A stretch of DNA of 64,000 bases from Neoarius graeffei (lineage: Eukaryota; Chordata; Actinopteri; Siluriformes; Ariidae), in contig NC_083587.1 of assembly GCF_027579695.1 (NCBI RefSeq), positions 2,994,501 through 3,058,500 of the forward strand. The letters run 5' to 3'. Numbering within the stretch: position 1 is the stretch's first letter; every line of letters begins with the position of its first letter. The translations under genes were made by a program, and so were the position numbers. Of this stretch, positions 1 through 13,852 are shown in pieces. The notes beneath the pieces were generated by a model that saw nothing but the letters and a program-made list of their open reading frames with translations, ran no database searches and was not told where the DNA came from.

Positions 1-2
1 TG

Positions 3-665
3 CAGTCATCGGCCACCAAGCTGTCGCCATTCCAGTGCCAATTCGGGTTCCAGCCACCTCTGTTCCCGGACCAGGAGGAGGACGCGGGGGTGCCCTCGGT
101 CAACCAATATGTGAGACGGTGTCGCAAGACCTGGAGCAAGGTCAGGAAGACCCTCATACAGACCTCCAGAACCAACCAGACTCAGGCCAACCGCCATAGA
201 AGACCTGCACACGCTTTCCGCCCTGGGCAGCATGTTTGGCTGTCCACTAAGGACCTTCCACTGCGGGTGGAGAACCGCAAGCTTGCTCCTCGCTACATTG
301 GCCCCTTCAAGGTGGTGCGCAGGGTGAACCCTGTCTCCTACCGGCTCCAGTTGCCCCGGACTCTGAGGATCAACCCTACTTTCCATGTTTCCCTGTTACG
401 GCCCGTACTGACGTCTACGTATGCCCCTGCCCCTAGGAACCCCCCACCCCCCCGCATCTTCCAGGGGCAGACTGTGTTCACTGTGAATCGCCTGCTTGAC
501 TCCCGCCGGGTCCGCGGCGGGTTGCAATATCTGGTGGACTGGGAGGGCTATGGTCCTGAGGAGCGCTGCTGGGTTCCTGCTCGGGATGTCCTGGATAAAG
601 AACTGTGTCGGGACTTCCATTCGGCCCATCCGGATCGCCCTGGGAACGTCAGGAGACGCTCCTAG
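3..665 (+). CDS. Ty3/gypsy chromoviral pol C-terminus: integrase tail plus chromodomain (5' end outside window)
   Basis: The frame is open from base 3 to the TAG at 663-665, so the start lies left of the window. The N-terminal part is the integrase C-terminal region, followed by a GPY/F-like module around the motif LAPRYIGPFKVV. The last ~60 residues form a chromodomain (motifs YLVDWEGYGPEERCWVP). In chromoviruses this domain is thought to steer integration by reading histone marks. The protein would act in the integration complex. A purine tract and an LTR follow directly, as expected at the 3' end of a gypsy element. No stop or frameshift is seen in the 220 visible codons. Family identity is secure; whether the whole element is active cannot be judged. 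Confidence 0.9.
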   Translation, partial: QSSATKLSPFQCQFGFQPPLFPDQEEDAGVPSVNQYVRRCRKTWSKVRKTLIQTSRTNQTQANRHRRPAHAFRPGQHVWLSTKDLPLRVENRKLAPRYIGPFKVVRRVNPVSYRLQLPRTLRINPTFHVSLLRPVLTSTYAPAPRNPPPPRIFQGQTVFTVNRLLDSRRVRGGLQYLVDWEGYGPEERCWVPARDVLDKELCRDFHSAHPDRPGNVRRRS

Positions 666-677
666 AGGGGGGGGTCC

Positions 678-1171
678 TGTTAGGACTTGGACTGTTTTGG
701 CCTCTAGAGGCCGCTGTTATTTCCTTTTCGTGTCATATTTATTTTGGCCTCTAGAGGCCGCCACTGTTCCTGTGTTTTGTGTTTTTTTTTTTTGTTAATT
801 GCCTGTTAGTCCTAATTATCTTCACCTGTGTCCTTAATTAGTTTGTGTATTTATACCCCTGAGTTCAGTCCTCTTGTCACGGAGTCTTTGTGCTGTTATG
901 TTTATCTCCAGTTTCCTTTGTACTGTGTTTTTTGATCTTCTTAGCTTTTGTATTTTTGCACTTTGCTTTTCTTTTGGATTATACTCTTTGGTTTTTTTTT
1001 GTCTTTTGTTTTGCCCTGTATATAGTGTATATAGTTTAAATAAACCTTTTGATTCTTTTTCTACTTCCGCCTCACGCCTCTGCATTTGAGTCATCCCCCT
1101 GGTGGCCTAGTGGGGGTTTGCTGGATTATCACACCAACGAACCAGGTTCGAATCCCAGCAAAACCCTAACA
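678..1171 (+). repeat. 3' LTR of the chromoviral gypsy element
   Basis: The LTR starts directly after a G-rich polypurine tract (about 666-677) with TGTTAGG and ends with the matching CCTAACA, giving 494 bp. A TATA-like TTTATA lies near 850 and an AATAAA poly(A) signal at 1039-1044. The last ~60 bp contain a tRNA-like stretch (an A-box-like TGGCCTAGTGG and a B-box-like GGTTCGAATCC). The next base belongs to a Penelope fragment, so the gypsy element probably inserted there. The 5' LTR is outside the window, so LTR divergence cannot be measured. Confidence 0.85.
699..759. promoter_or_regulatory. Duplicated 14-bp palindrome in LTR U3
   Basis: The perfect palindrome GGCCTCTAGAGGCC occurs at 699-712 and again at 746-759, upstream of the TATA-like motif. 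Paired identical palindromes in U3 suggest dimeric factor binding sites. Function is inferred. Confidence 0.4.
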
Positions 1172-1172
1172 A

Positions 1173-1631
1173 GTGCATGCAATTCAGTGCAGTGATGATT
1201 GCACGGATTCATATATTGGGGAGACGAAACAACCGCTATACAGGCGCTTGGCCCAACACAGGAGGGCCAGCTCCTCAGGCCAGGACTCGGCTGTCTACAT
1301 TCATCTTAACAACAAAGGACACTCATTTCAGGATTGTAACATATGCATTTTAGCCAGAGAGGATCGTTGGTATGAGCGAGGAGTTAAAGAAGCCATTTTT
1401 ATCAACCTAGAACGGCCATCACTGAACAGAGGTGGGAGTCTACGACATCATTTGTCAAACATCTACAAGGCGGTCTTGAACACTCTTCCCAGACGGCTGG
1501 GTGTATGCCAGGACCCAGCTGTTTTCGGTGACTCACAGGAGGACAGAGAGAGTCAGATTGCCATTGATCACCCTAACGGGCAATCCTTTGATCACCCTAA
1601 TGACTCGCCGTTCACACCCAGCCTCCAGTGA
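1173..1631 (+). pseudogene. Penelope-like element, GIY-YIG endonuclease C-terminus
   Basis: The translated segment carries a GIY-YIG-type core (motif DSYIGETKQPLYRRLAQHR), a conserved KEAIFINLERPSLNRGG block and the tail usual for the endonuclease domain that follows reverse transcriptase in Penelope-like elements. The domain nicks target DNA for insertion. Only the last ~150 codons remain; the reverse transcriptase is missing, cut off at the gypsy LTR. Downstream sequence to about 1805 contains the usual 3' leader (ACTGAGGAAGCC followed by GAGGTGAAACG), which supports the assignment. It is a dead fragment. Confidence 0.8.
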
Positions 1632-1805
1632 CCCACACCAACATGATGCCTCAATGACACCTTAGATGAGCTGGTCATCAGAATTCTGATTCTGATTCTG
1701 ATCCAGGAGAAGATAAATATCTGATACTCCCTATTAGTCAGACAGAACTGAGGAAGCCTTTTGGACGAGAGGTGAAACGTTTTTAAGAATTTTCAAGCAA
1801 GTCCA
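1632..1805 (+). mobile_element. Penelope-like element 3' region
   Basis: Non-coding continuation of the Penelope fragment, including a short tandem TTCTGATTCTGATTCTGAT and the conserved eGGAAGCC...GAGGTGAAACG segment found at ends of these elements. It stops in a polyA-rich junction near 1850. Confidence 0.6.
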
Positions 1806-1889
1806 GTTGCCCATTTCTACCACCCACAGATGGCATACAGTACAAAAACATAAAAAAAAACCATCTCAAAATTCGGCACTTTGTATAAC

Positions 1890-2553
1890 TTGCAATGGGG
1901 TCTAAATTCAAACTAAATCTTCTGTTAAATATCTAGGGGCTGAAATTGACCAGTGTCTTACTGGTCATCTAATGGCTGCAAATTAGATCAAAAAAGGTAC
2001 ATCTAGACTAAAATTTTGTTCAGGCAAAGCAAATTTCTCATTGGGTCTATGAAAAAAACTCTTGGCTTTGGCTTTGATTCGGTGTCACTTCGATTACTCT
2101 TGTTGTTGGTGGTATAAAAGTCTCACTTCTAGAGACAAATTCAAATTTTGCAAAGCAAAATTATAAGATTTGTTCTTGGCCTCTCTCCTCGTTCTCACAT
2201 TGCTGCTTCAGAATTTAGACAGATAAATTGGCTTCCAGTTGAAAAAAGGGTAGATCAAATTATACTCTCACACACTCACAAAATTGTTCTGGGCAATGCT
2301 GCTAGCTATATGGACAAGGGCTTTACTCTGGTAAACCATTACCAGACAAGGAGAAGTGCATCAAATTTTTGTTATAAACAGAGTAAATTCAAATGGTAAA
2401 GTTTCTTTTGGTCATGTTGCAAAAACCCTCTGGAATGCACTTTCTACCTCCTTGACCCACATTATTGATTCAAAATTGTTCAAATTTAAGGTCAAGGAGT
2501 ACTTTTTACAGGAAATTGAAAATAGCAAAAATAGTGTCTTCATTTTTTATTAA
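1890..2553 (+). pseudogene. Non-LTR retrotransposon (LINE), reverse transcriptase C-terminal remnant
   Basis: Three frames joined by frameshifts read as the region C-terminal to the reverse transcriptase palm of a LINE ORF2. Motifs in order are VKYLGAEIDQ, IRCHFDYSCCWWYKSL, RFVLGLSPRSHI, NWLPVEKRVDQI, and finally ALWNALSTS-like and KFKVKEYF. In-frame stops near 1985 and 2050 and frame changes near 2150 and 2390 kill it. Its upstream reverse transcriptase is missing. The family looks like the CR1/L2/Jockey group; clade is not settled. Confidence 0.75.
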
Positions 2554-3041
2554 CCTTTTCATTTTTCCAAGTCTTGCCTGAATTTCTCTTCCCCTTGGCA
2601 TTTGGTACCTTTCATTTTCTACCCTTTTTCATTTTATCCTTGTTTACAAGAGTTTATTTACACTCACTTTGTATTTAATTTTATTTGTGATATTTGTCAG
2701 TTTATATGTGATATCTCTTTTAGTCCATTGTATTTAATTTATACTTAACAATGCTAAACATGTGATATTATATTCTAATCTGTGTTGTGCAATCTTATGC
2801 TAACTTGTTTATTTGTTTTTTTATGCACATTTATTTTTTTTTACTTTTTAGTTGTAATTATATTCAGTTTATATGCTTATGTTCTTAATGTTTTATTTCT
2901 GACTTTCCTGTTTGTTCCTGTTTTCCATCCAAGATGGCGCCGCAGATGGCTGCCATGGGACTTTGCTCTCTCGTACTTTTTTCTGTCTGTACTATGAAAG
3001 CTAAGTCGAACCAGAGTCAAATTCCTCATGTGTGTAACATA
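2554..3041. other. AT-rich stretch without gene; LINE 3' UTR and a short LINE 5'-like piece
   Basis: Mostly T-rich sequence following the LINE remnant. Near 2928-2960 the text CCAAGATGGCGCCGCAGATG resembles the start of a fish LINE 5' UTR. No coding frame is convincing. Confidence 0.4.
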
Positions 3042-4146
3042 CAGTGGCGCTTGAAAGTTTGTGAACCCTTTAGAATTTTCTATATTTCTGCATAAATATG
3101 ACCTAAAACATCATCAGATTTTCACACAAGTAAAAGTAGATAAAGAGAACCCAGTTAAACAAATGAGATAAAAATATTATACTTGGTCATTTATTTATTG
3201 AGAAAAATGATCCAATATTACATATCTGTGAGTGGCAAAAGTATGTGAACCTCTAGGATTAGCAGTTAATTTGAAGGTGAAATTAGAGTCAGGTGTTTTC
3301 AATCAATGGGATGACAATCACGTGTGAGTGGGCATCCTTGTTTTATTTAAAGAACAGAGATCTATCAAAGTCTGATCTTCACAACACATGTTTGGGGAAG
3401 TGTATCATGGCACGAACAAAAGAGATTTCTGAGGACCTCAGAAAAAGCGCTGTTGCTGCTCATCAGGCTGGAAAAGGTTACAAAACCATCTCTAAAGAGT
3501 TTGGACTCCACCAATCCACAATCAGACAGATTGTGTACAAATGGAGGAAATTCAAGACCATTGTTACCCTCCCCAGGAGTGGTTGACCAACAAAGATCAC
3601 TCCAAGACCAAGGCGTGTAATAGTCGGTGAGGTCACAAAGGACCCCAGGGTAACTTCTAAGCAACTGAAGGCCTCTCTCACATTGGCTAATGTTAATGTT
3701 CATGAGTCCACCATCAGGAGGACACTGAACAACAATGGTGTGCATGGCAGGGTTGCAAGGAGAAAGCCACTGCTCTCCAAAAAGAACATTGCTGCTTATC
3801 TGGTTTGCTAAAGATCACATGGACAAGCCAAAAGGCTATTAGAAAAAATGTTTTGTGGATGGATGAGACCAAACTAGAACTTTTTGGTTTAAATGAGGAG
3901 TGTTATGTTTGGAGAAAGGAAAACACTGCATTCCAGCATAAGAACCTTATCCCATCTGTGAAACATGGTGGTGGGAGTATCATGGTTTGGGCCTGTTTTG
4001 CTGCATCTGGGCCAGGGCGGCTTGCCATCATTGATGGAACAATGAATTCTGAATTATACCAGCAAATTCTAAAGGAAAATGTCAGGACATCTGTCCATGA
4101 ACTGAATCTCAAGAGAAGGTGGGTCATGCAGCAAGACAATGATTAC
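3042..4146 (+). mobile_element. Tc1-like DNA transposon, 3' truncated
   Basis: The element begins after a TA dinucleotide (3040-3041) with CAGTGGCGCTTGAAAGTTTG, a typical Tc1 terminal repeat. It contains the transposase described separately and stops abruptly within the catalytic domain near 4140-4146, where unrelated sequence begins. The right terminal repeat is absent, so it cannot be mobilised. Confidence 0.85.
3407..4140 (+). pseudogene. Tc1 transposase (DD34E), broken
   Basis: The ATG at 3407 starts MARTKEISEDLRK, the paired-type helix-turn-helix DNA-binding domain. An in-frame TGA at 3584-3586 ends the first segment, and the homologous frame then continues with further frameshifts between 3780 and 3810. 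The catalytic segment shows the first aspartate in VLWMDETK and the second in MQQDND. The third catalytic residue (E) is lost because the element is truncated. Family members cut and paste DNA at TA sites in the nucleus; this copy cannot. Confidence 0.85.
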
Positions 4147-4768
4147 ACTTTGGCGGGTGGTTTATTCTGTGGTATGACAATATATTTTAATTGTAGTTTT
4201 CTCTGAAGGCATCTGATATAATAAACGCATTGCAATGTAACATTACACGCCTACAACTCCCATGAGCACCTGCATAAACATTCTGACAACATGTTAGAAT
4301 TGTTTAGAACGTACTTTAACGTCTCAGGTAAAATCAGTGATATGGTAACCTGCGGTTAATGAACGAAGCAACAAAGTTGCTGACGACTGACAAGCGCATG
4401 ATGTGGCGGCATATAGCTGGAGTTTCAAACCCTGCTGCTCAGGGAAAAAGGGGCAGAGATGACCAGGGCCGGAGCAGCATTTTAAAATCACAGAGGTCCG
4501 TGATGTGCAAAGCGCGCGCCGAAACATTTCCGCCATATTTAAATGAGAGGGTGAATTACACATCACACAAGAGATCTATTCCTGAAATTACTTTTAAGTG
4601 TTTGAACTGAATATCATCAGTTTTGAAAAAAAAAAATCATGTATGTGGCAAGAGTAAGAATAGTTTAAGCTTGTTTAATGGTTTGATCTGGCCCAAGCAA
4701 TGAGGACAAAAGATCCCCTAACCATGTAGCCTATGGAACTGAGATACATTAACAATCTGGCATCCATT

Positions 4769-4787
4769 ACACACACACACACACACA
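4769..4787. repeat. (CA)n microsatellite
   Basis: Short perfect AC dinucleotide run. Confidence 0.9.
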
Positions 4788-5244
4788 ACATTCTGGGAAA
4801 AAAATCAGTATACACCACCATGTTTTAGGCAAAGTTATCCAGAGATTGGCTAGTTCATAGCAAAACCGAAAATACCATGTACTGCAAAGACTGTAGAAAG
4901 TCTGGCAAAGACAGGCACCAGTAATTTTAAACTCGAAACTATAAAGGACCACGAAAAGTCTAATGCACACATTGGTACTATAACATCAAAACAGGTGAAG
5001 ACGGCTGGTCACTACAGGACAGCATTGCTTTCAGTCCCTGGCTGTCATGAAGTCGGCTGAGCTGGAGAGGATGGAGCTGCTGTTTAGAAACGTTCACGCG
5101 ATTGGAAAGAAGTTAATCTCACCCTAGCTATCAACTTATGGCCTGCTGGAAGCCTCAGGTCATGAAGACCATTTTTCATGGACCATTCAGACTCATCTGA
5201 TGATGAATGTAATGAGGACATTTAATGTCTCTCTCTACACATGT

Positions 5245-5268
5245 TCACACACACACACACACACACAC
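5245..5268. repeat. (CA)n microsatellite
   Basis: Perfect AC dinucleotide run. Confidence 0.9.
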
Positions 5269-5743
5269 TATTAATAGATAGTACATAATATACATAATAA
5301 TACTTGATAATACACATAATACTTGCATATCAAAACATCAAATGTTTTTCAATGATAAATGTTTTGAATTGGACTTTTAATATTAGAATCAGTTCAGTTG
5401 TACTGAATGTTATTTTTCATATCATACAATATTTCATATTGTAAGGGTCTTGAATTTGAGTTCAATAAACAGAATACTCTTTATATTTTTGTCTGAATTG
5501 GTTGCATGTTTTCATATAGGGAGCTACCTTAACAGCACTGAATACTTGAGTGCTACTGTAGAGATACATTATACACTACCATTCATAATTAAATCTAGAT
5601 CTTCCGAACTTTAACATATCATGGTGAATAAAAAAACTTCGATTTCCTGGCAACAAAATTGTGGCTAGTGAAAAGGCTGAATGGCTAGTGACTCAGGAAA
5701 ACCACTAGCCACAGTGGCTGGTGAGCAAAAAAGTTAATGTAAA

Positions 5744-5746
<3 letters not shown>

Positions 5747-5817
<71 letters not shown>
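5747..5817. repeat. (TA)n microsatellite
   Basis: About 35 uninterrupted TA repeats. Open frames across it are artefacts. Confidence 0.95.
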
Positions 5818-5822
<5 letters not shown>

Positions 5823-5963
5823 CAAATTTTCATAACCTTTCTGACCCATCTTTACCAAGGGTGCCAATACTTCTGAATCTGACTGCATGCACATAGTATA
5901 ATTGATACCAATAATGTTTTTTCACTGAAATGAATGAGCTGTGATGTGTTTTCGTTCCTTCAG

Positions 5964-8094
5964 CTGAGCGAGCACTGGAAAGCGTCCCAGCTGTTGAGAC
6001 AGCTGCAGTTGGGGACAGCAGTCCAGTTGTGGTTCCAGTTTCAGCTGCAAAAGAACTTCCAGCTACAACTGATGCAGTGCCTCCTACAGCTGTGTCACCT
6101 GTGAGTGAAGTTCAGCCAGACAAGGGCTGACAAGTAAGAACAAAACACGAGTAATGAGTCGTAATAATAATAATAATAAAAGAAGAAGAAGAATGAGTTC
6201 CTCTGTGTCCAGGATGGACCCACATCACCATCTGCTGGGAAAAGGCTGACCATCTACATGTTGGAATCATGTCCTGTAGATGAACAAGTCCAGATGGCGC
6301 GTGAGTTTCACACTCATACACGCATAAAAAACACACACCAACATCTGGCTCATACACACTCCTGCTCTGCAGCTCAGCATATAATCCACTGTTTGTTTCT
6401 TTTTGGTTTTTTTTGTGGCCACTGCCTCAAAGAGGCGAAGCGAGGCAGTAGCCACTATGTCATCGTGTTGTAAGAATGAGTGTAACAATAGTGAAACTTC
6501 GTAACCAATCAGCACTTATCCTGATCAAGTTTGATTACCCATTCTACTTCTTGATAAACTTCAGAACCAATCAGAAACAGAAACGGAAAAAGAGAAACCT
6601 CGTTATAACTTCGTAGTGTTGTAAGATAACAGGCAGATAAAAAGATAAATGAAATTCACCTTGTGGTTCACCAAGGCTACTGATTCGATATCGAGTAAGT
6701 GGTGTTCATTTGAAGAAAATTTACCTTTTTGATTATCATGGCTTTTGCTTGGTCCTTCTGAAAGGTCAAATGAAAGGTTTTGAAAGTTTTTTTTTTTTTA
6801 GCTTTTTGGCAGATAGCTTGAGAAGCCGATATCAAACTTCTGCTATTGGCTTTAATTTTTTAATTGTATTTTTTATTTCAGAGTCTTTACACTCCACTTG
6901 TGAAACAAAATGTGCTCATTAGTTCTAAATAATGCTTCAAAGACAATTCATGAACAAGTGCTTTCATACTATTTTGAAAATAGATCGAGTTTACAGCACT
7001 GCATTTTGAACAAAATACACTAAACAAAACATGGTAACCAAAACACTCCAAGCCCTGATGCTGCTCACAGCTTGGTGATGCTTGCAAGAGATGAGGTGAG
7101 TAGAATTGATAACATGTATATATGCTATATTTACTGTATGGACATGGGATCAGAAAACTATTTTATTTATAAACAGTAGCCACATGGACCCATAGGGTAC
7201 CTTTTTTTCTCCCTCATTATGGTTTGCGATGTGTTTCCTTGTCGAGATCGAAAACTTCTTCTCCAAGCACCTGCTTTCAACTCATCTTGCTTTTGTTCCT
7301 CAATAATCGAGAATAGAAAGAGTCTGGCGCCTGAACCCCATCCATGTTACATGATTGGATGGCTGGGACCATTCACTCGATTTCTGTTCTCTCACACCTC
7401 ACTCACTCTCTCTGTCTGTCTGCAGATGATCACTTGTTGCCTCTTGTTGAGAAAATCCACCCGAACTTGGCAAATAAGATCACCTGGATGCTTGTGGGGA
7501 ACCAGAACAATTACAAAATCATGAATATAATCAGCGATCCTGAGCTCCTGTATGCCAAAGTGAGCGTACACACAATATACACACACACACTGCATCAATA
7601 CACACACACTGCACTAACACACACTGCACCAACACACACACACACTGCACCAACACACACACACACTCAAGCAATTTACCGAGTGTTTCATCTCTGATTC
7701 TTAAAAACGTCTGATATTGAAATGATGAATTAACTTTGGCTATGTGGAAACAAAACCCCACCCACCAATCCCTCTTTCCTCCTGTCTGTGTGTGTGTGTG
7801 TAGGTGGATGAAATGGATGCGATCCTGAAGGCGAGGGAATCTGGTCTCAAGCCAGTGAGGATCTTTTAATAAAAACTGGACATCTGCTGAAATTCAGTTC
7901 TGAGACACACAACGATATTTTGTATTCGATTTCTATTGAAACGTTTCGTCACATCACAGTTTACACAGAGATCAAAAATGTTCAGGAATCGTTTCTGACT
8001 TTGTGCACTTCTCTTACAGGAAGCCGTCAAGATGCTGTTCGGTGACAAGAACAGGAAAAGAAGGAAGAAGAAGAAGAAGGAGTATAGATTTTAA
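5964..8094 (+). CDS. PABC (MLLE) domain protein, poly(A)-binding-protein-like, last five exons
   Basis: Five exons are visible: 5964-6100, 6213-6300, 7426-7559, 7804-7854 and 8020-8094 (stop TAA). All have AG/GT borders, and phases agree (exon 1 enters with two spare bases; junctions 0, 1, 0, 0). Exon 1 is a P/A/V-rich linker. Exon 2 ends in LTIYMLESCPVDEQVQMA. Exon 3 carries the MLLE core HPNLANKITWMLVGNQNN, and exon 4 has KVDEMDAILKA. In cytoplasmic PABP this fold binds PAM2 peptides of translation and deadenylation factors. The usual KITGMLLE is changed to KITWMLVG, and the last exon adds a lysine-rich tail (NRKRRKKKKKEYRF) not usual for PABPC. RRM exons are not visible upstream, so this is either the 3' part of a larger gene or a diverged paralogue. 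The domain call is firm; the gene name is unknown. Confidence 0.8.
6415..6455. repeat. Hairpin in PABC intron
   Basis: 14-bp arms GTGGCCACTGCCTC (6415-6428) and GAGGCAGTAGCCAC (6442-6455) pair with one mismatch. They lie in the second intron of the PABC gene, probably as part of a small intronic repeat. Confidence 0.5.
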
Positions 8095-8200
8095 AAAACA
8101 CTGCACCCAATATTGCAAGTCTTGTAAAGTGCTCTACATTTTGATTGTCATTTTATGAAGAAGTCTTTGTCACATGCACACATTTTAAATAGAATTTCAA

Positions 8201-8206
8201 AATAAA
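8201..8206 (+). promoter_or_regulatory. Poly(A) signal AATAAA of the PABC gene
   Basis: AATAAA lies 107 bp after the stop codon. A second AATAAA at 8341 could be an alternative. Confidence 0.65.
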
Positions 8207-8996
8207 CTTCAACATAAACTGCAAGTTTATTCACTTGAAGGTTAAATTCTTAAATATTTTATCTTGATGTATACCGTATTTTCTCATCTTTTAATGGAAA
8301 GCAGTTTGAGCTGCAGTTTCTGTACTGAAAATGCTATGTGAATAAAATATGTTATGATTATTATTGTAGTTATTATTAATCAGTAAGAATTGTGGTTTAT
8401 CTGCATGAAAGAGGGAACTTTAACAGAGCCACAGAGTGAAAACTTGATTCTGTGAATCCGATTAAGTTGTAAATGTCTGAGTTGGATAAAGAACCTGAAG
8501 GTCCAGCTGTTCCAGGGGTTTTACTATGAACTGCTCGACTTCACACAGACACAATCTCACTGACATTGTTTCACTCATTTGCTGCTCGTGATTGCTGAGG
8601 CTTCGGGGAATATTCTTCAAATCATGTCCTGACCCATCTGAGAATAACTTCTCCAGTAGACCATGAGCACCTGAGTTTTCTCAGAAATCTGAAACAATCA
8701 TCTCATCTCATTATCTGTAGCCACTTTATCCTGTTCTACAGGGTCGCAGGCAAGCTGGAGCCTATCCCAGCTGACTACGGGCGAAAGGCGATGTGGGTGC
8801 AATTGGTCTTAAGTGATCAGTCTCATTAAATCAGTCTCATTAAATCAGTCTCATTAAATAATACCATTAATTTTGGTGTTTACTAATAAATTACCAAACA
8901 GCTTAATTATGGTATATTCCAAATTATTATGATCACTACTGATGCAGCAATAATCTATTACTTACCGTATTACATAGACACTACAGCCAATAGCAT
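8207..8996. other. Intergenic, no gene seen
   Basis: Contains a SINE fragment (separate entry) and three copies of CAGTCTCATTAAAT at about 8819-8865. No coding region is supported. Confidence 0.5.
8697..8790 (-). mobile_element. tRNA-derived SINE, 3'-end fragment
   Basis: Minus-strand copy of the 3' tail of the SINE that recurs at 15014, 19948, 37619, 49469 and 51334. Recognised by the ATGAGATGAG-type tail and the block that reads CAGCTGGGATAGGCTCCAGC on the sense strand. The tRNA-related head is missing. Confidence 0.85.
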
Positions 8997-12592
<3,596 letters not shown>

Positions 12593-12622
12593 CATAAACA
12601 GTGAGGTAGTACACTAGATGGG

Positions 12623-12624
<2 letters not shown>

Positions 12625-12679
<55 letters not shown>
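12625..12679. repeat. (GT)n microsatellite
   Basis: About 27 GT units. Long ORFs read through it on both strands are spurious. Confidence 0.95.
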
Positions 12680-12680
<1 letters not shown>

Positions 12681-13704
12681 AGGGAGAGCGAGAGGAGAGA
12701 TAGTTGTTGTCTCCTTGCTGCCAAGCGAGCGACTGAGCTCTTAGGGCATGTCCCGTGCACGGCTGCACAGTATGAGAAGGGAGGAGTGCGAGGCAGAGAG
12801 GAGGAGGGAGAGAGTTTGAATATGCGCACGGGAGGTGCGCGGACAGAATGTGTTTATGCATGAAGATGCACTGGAAAGTTTGTAATGTTGTCTAAGGTGT
12901 TGGGGGGAAGGGAAAATCACCTCGTGGTCTTCTTGAGACAAAGGAATTCGTCATGGTTGCTAATCCCACTACCTTATAACATTACCAAATCCACTGAAAT
13001 CTTGATGAGGTCAAAGTGTGTGTAATAAGGAAATTAAGGGGTGTTAGAAAGGATAGAGAAAAGCATGCAACAACTTATCTATTAAAACAACGGAGAGAAC
13101 AATGTAGAACCACAATGATCAGCTCGACTCTCTAAGTGTCTACAGTGTGCACAATTAAACAGTTTCTGAGTTTAAATTCAAACTACTTCATAAAGCTAAT
13201 TCCTAAGACTAGTTTGCACAAATGCCAGCCTTACTTCCAGTATCTTGCTCCTATGTAGGAATGCAAAGATGTCCTGAAGTTCCACAGCGTTTTGGGTGCT
13301 TGCGGAGGTTCACAAAAAGCGCAGAGAATTCCTTGATCTAAAGCTTTGTCGTTCGTGAGGAAAAGTCTCTGACCAAATAATGTGCACAGCGATTAAGTCA
13401 GAAGGAATCCGGTCGCTTCTAACTTTTAATTAACTGCTTGGGCTGCAGTCGTAACATTACTTATAATAAACAAATAAACCGGTTGTAACTCAATTGAGTG
13501 AGACGATGCAACTTAGGTACTCTTTACCGTGGCCAGTGGTATATACGAAAGCGCATTGAGTCTTCTTTCTTGCAAGGCAGACCTCATGATTTCAGATAGT
13601 CCGATGAGCGGGGGTATCTCTATGTCTGTATGACCCAAAAGTCCACAGAGAGAGAGAGCGAGAGAGGGGGTGACCGGGTCACTTATAGAGTTGGTCACAT
13701 GAGT
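12680..13704. other. No gene seen
   Basis: Unique-looking sequence, GA-rich at its start, without a supported coding frame or recognised element. Confidence 0.4.
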
Positions 13705-13852
13705 TTGCCATTTTTCTGAACTGTGTGATTTTGTCAGTTTTCTGCCTGATGCCCATGGTAAAACTGAGCAGTGGGACATTGCCATTTTTCTGAACTGTGG
13801 GACTTTGCCATTTTTCTGAACTGTGGGAATTTGTCATTTTTCTGAACTGTGG
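13705..13852. repeat. Tandem ~25-bp repeat (CCATTTTTCTGAACTGTGGG type)
   Basis: Several units of the form GGGACTTTGCCATTTTTCTG + AACTGT are arrayed here; more occur at 14388-14450, 23785-23850 and 27410-27590. The array is the left part of repeat block A and is interrupted at 13853 by an LTR-like insertion. Confidence 0.7.

Larger units (their letters stand above)
4147..5963. other. Gene-poor stretch upstream of the PABC gene
   Basis: No coding region is supported except a weak 25-codon open stretch near 5028-5106 after a TTTCAG, which could be a hAT remnant or an exon. Otherwise the stretch holds AT-rich DNA and microsatellites listed separately. Missing upstream exons of the PABC gene could lie here, but I cannot identify one. 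Confidence 0.4.

Noticed and set aside
4359-4610. 83-codon ORF
   Set aside because: No homology or codon pattern recognised; chance ORF in unique DNA.
5028-5106. Possible upstream exon after TTTCAG reading LAVMKSAELERMELLFRN
   Set aside because: No good donor follows, and the residues look more like a hAT remnant than PABP linker or RRM sequence.
5685-5894. ORF through (TA)n
   Set aside because: Translation is a YIYIYI artefact of the microsatellite. The same holds for 12357-12861, 46512-46905 and 47704-48027.
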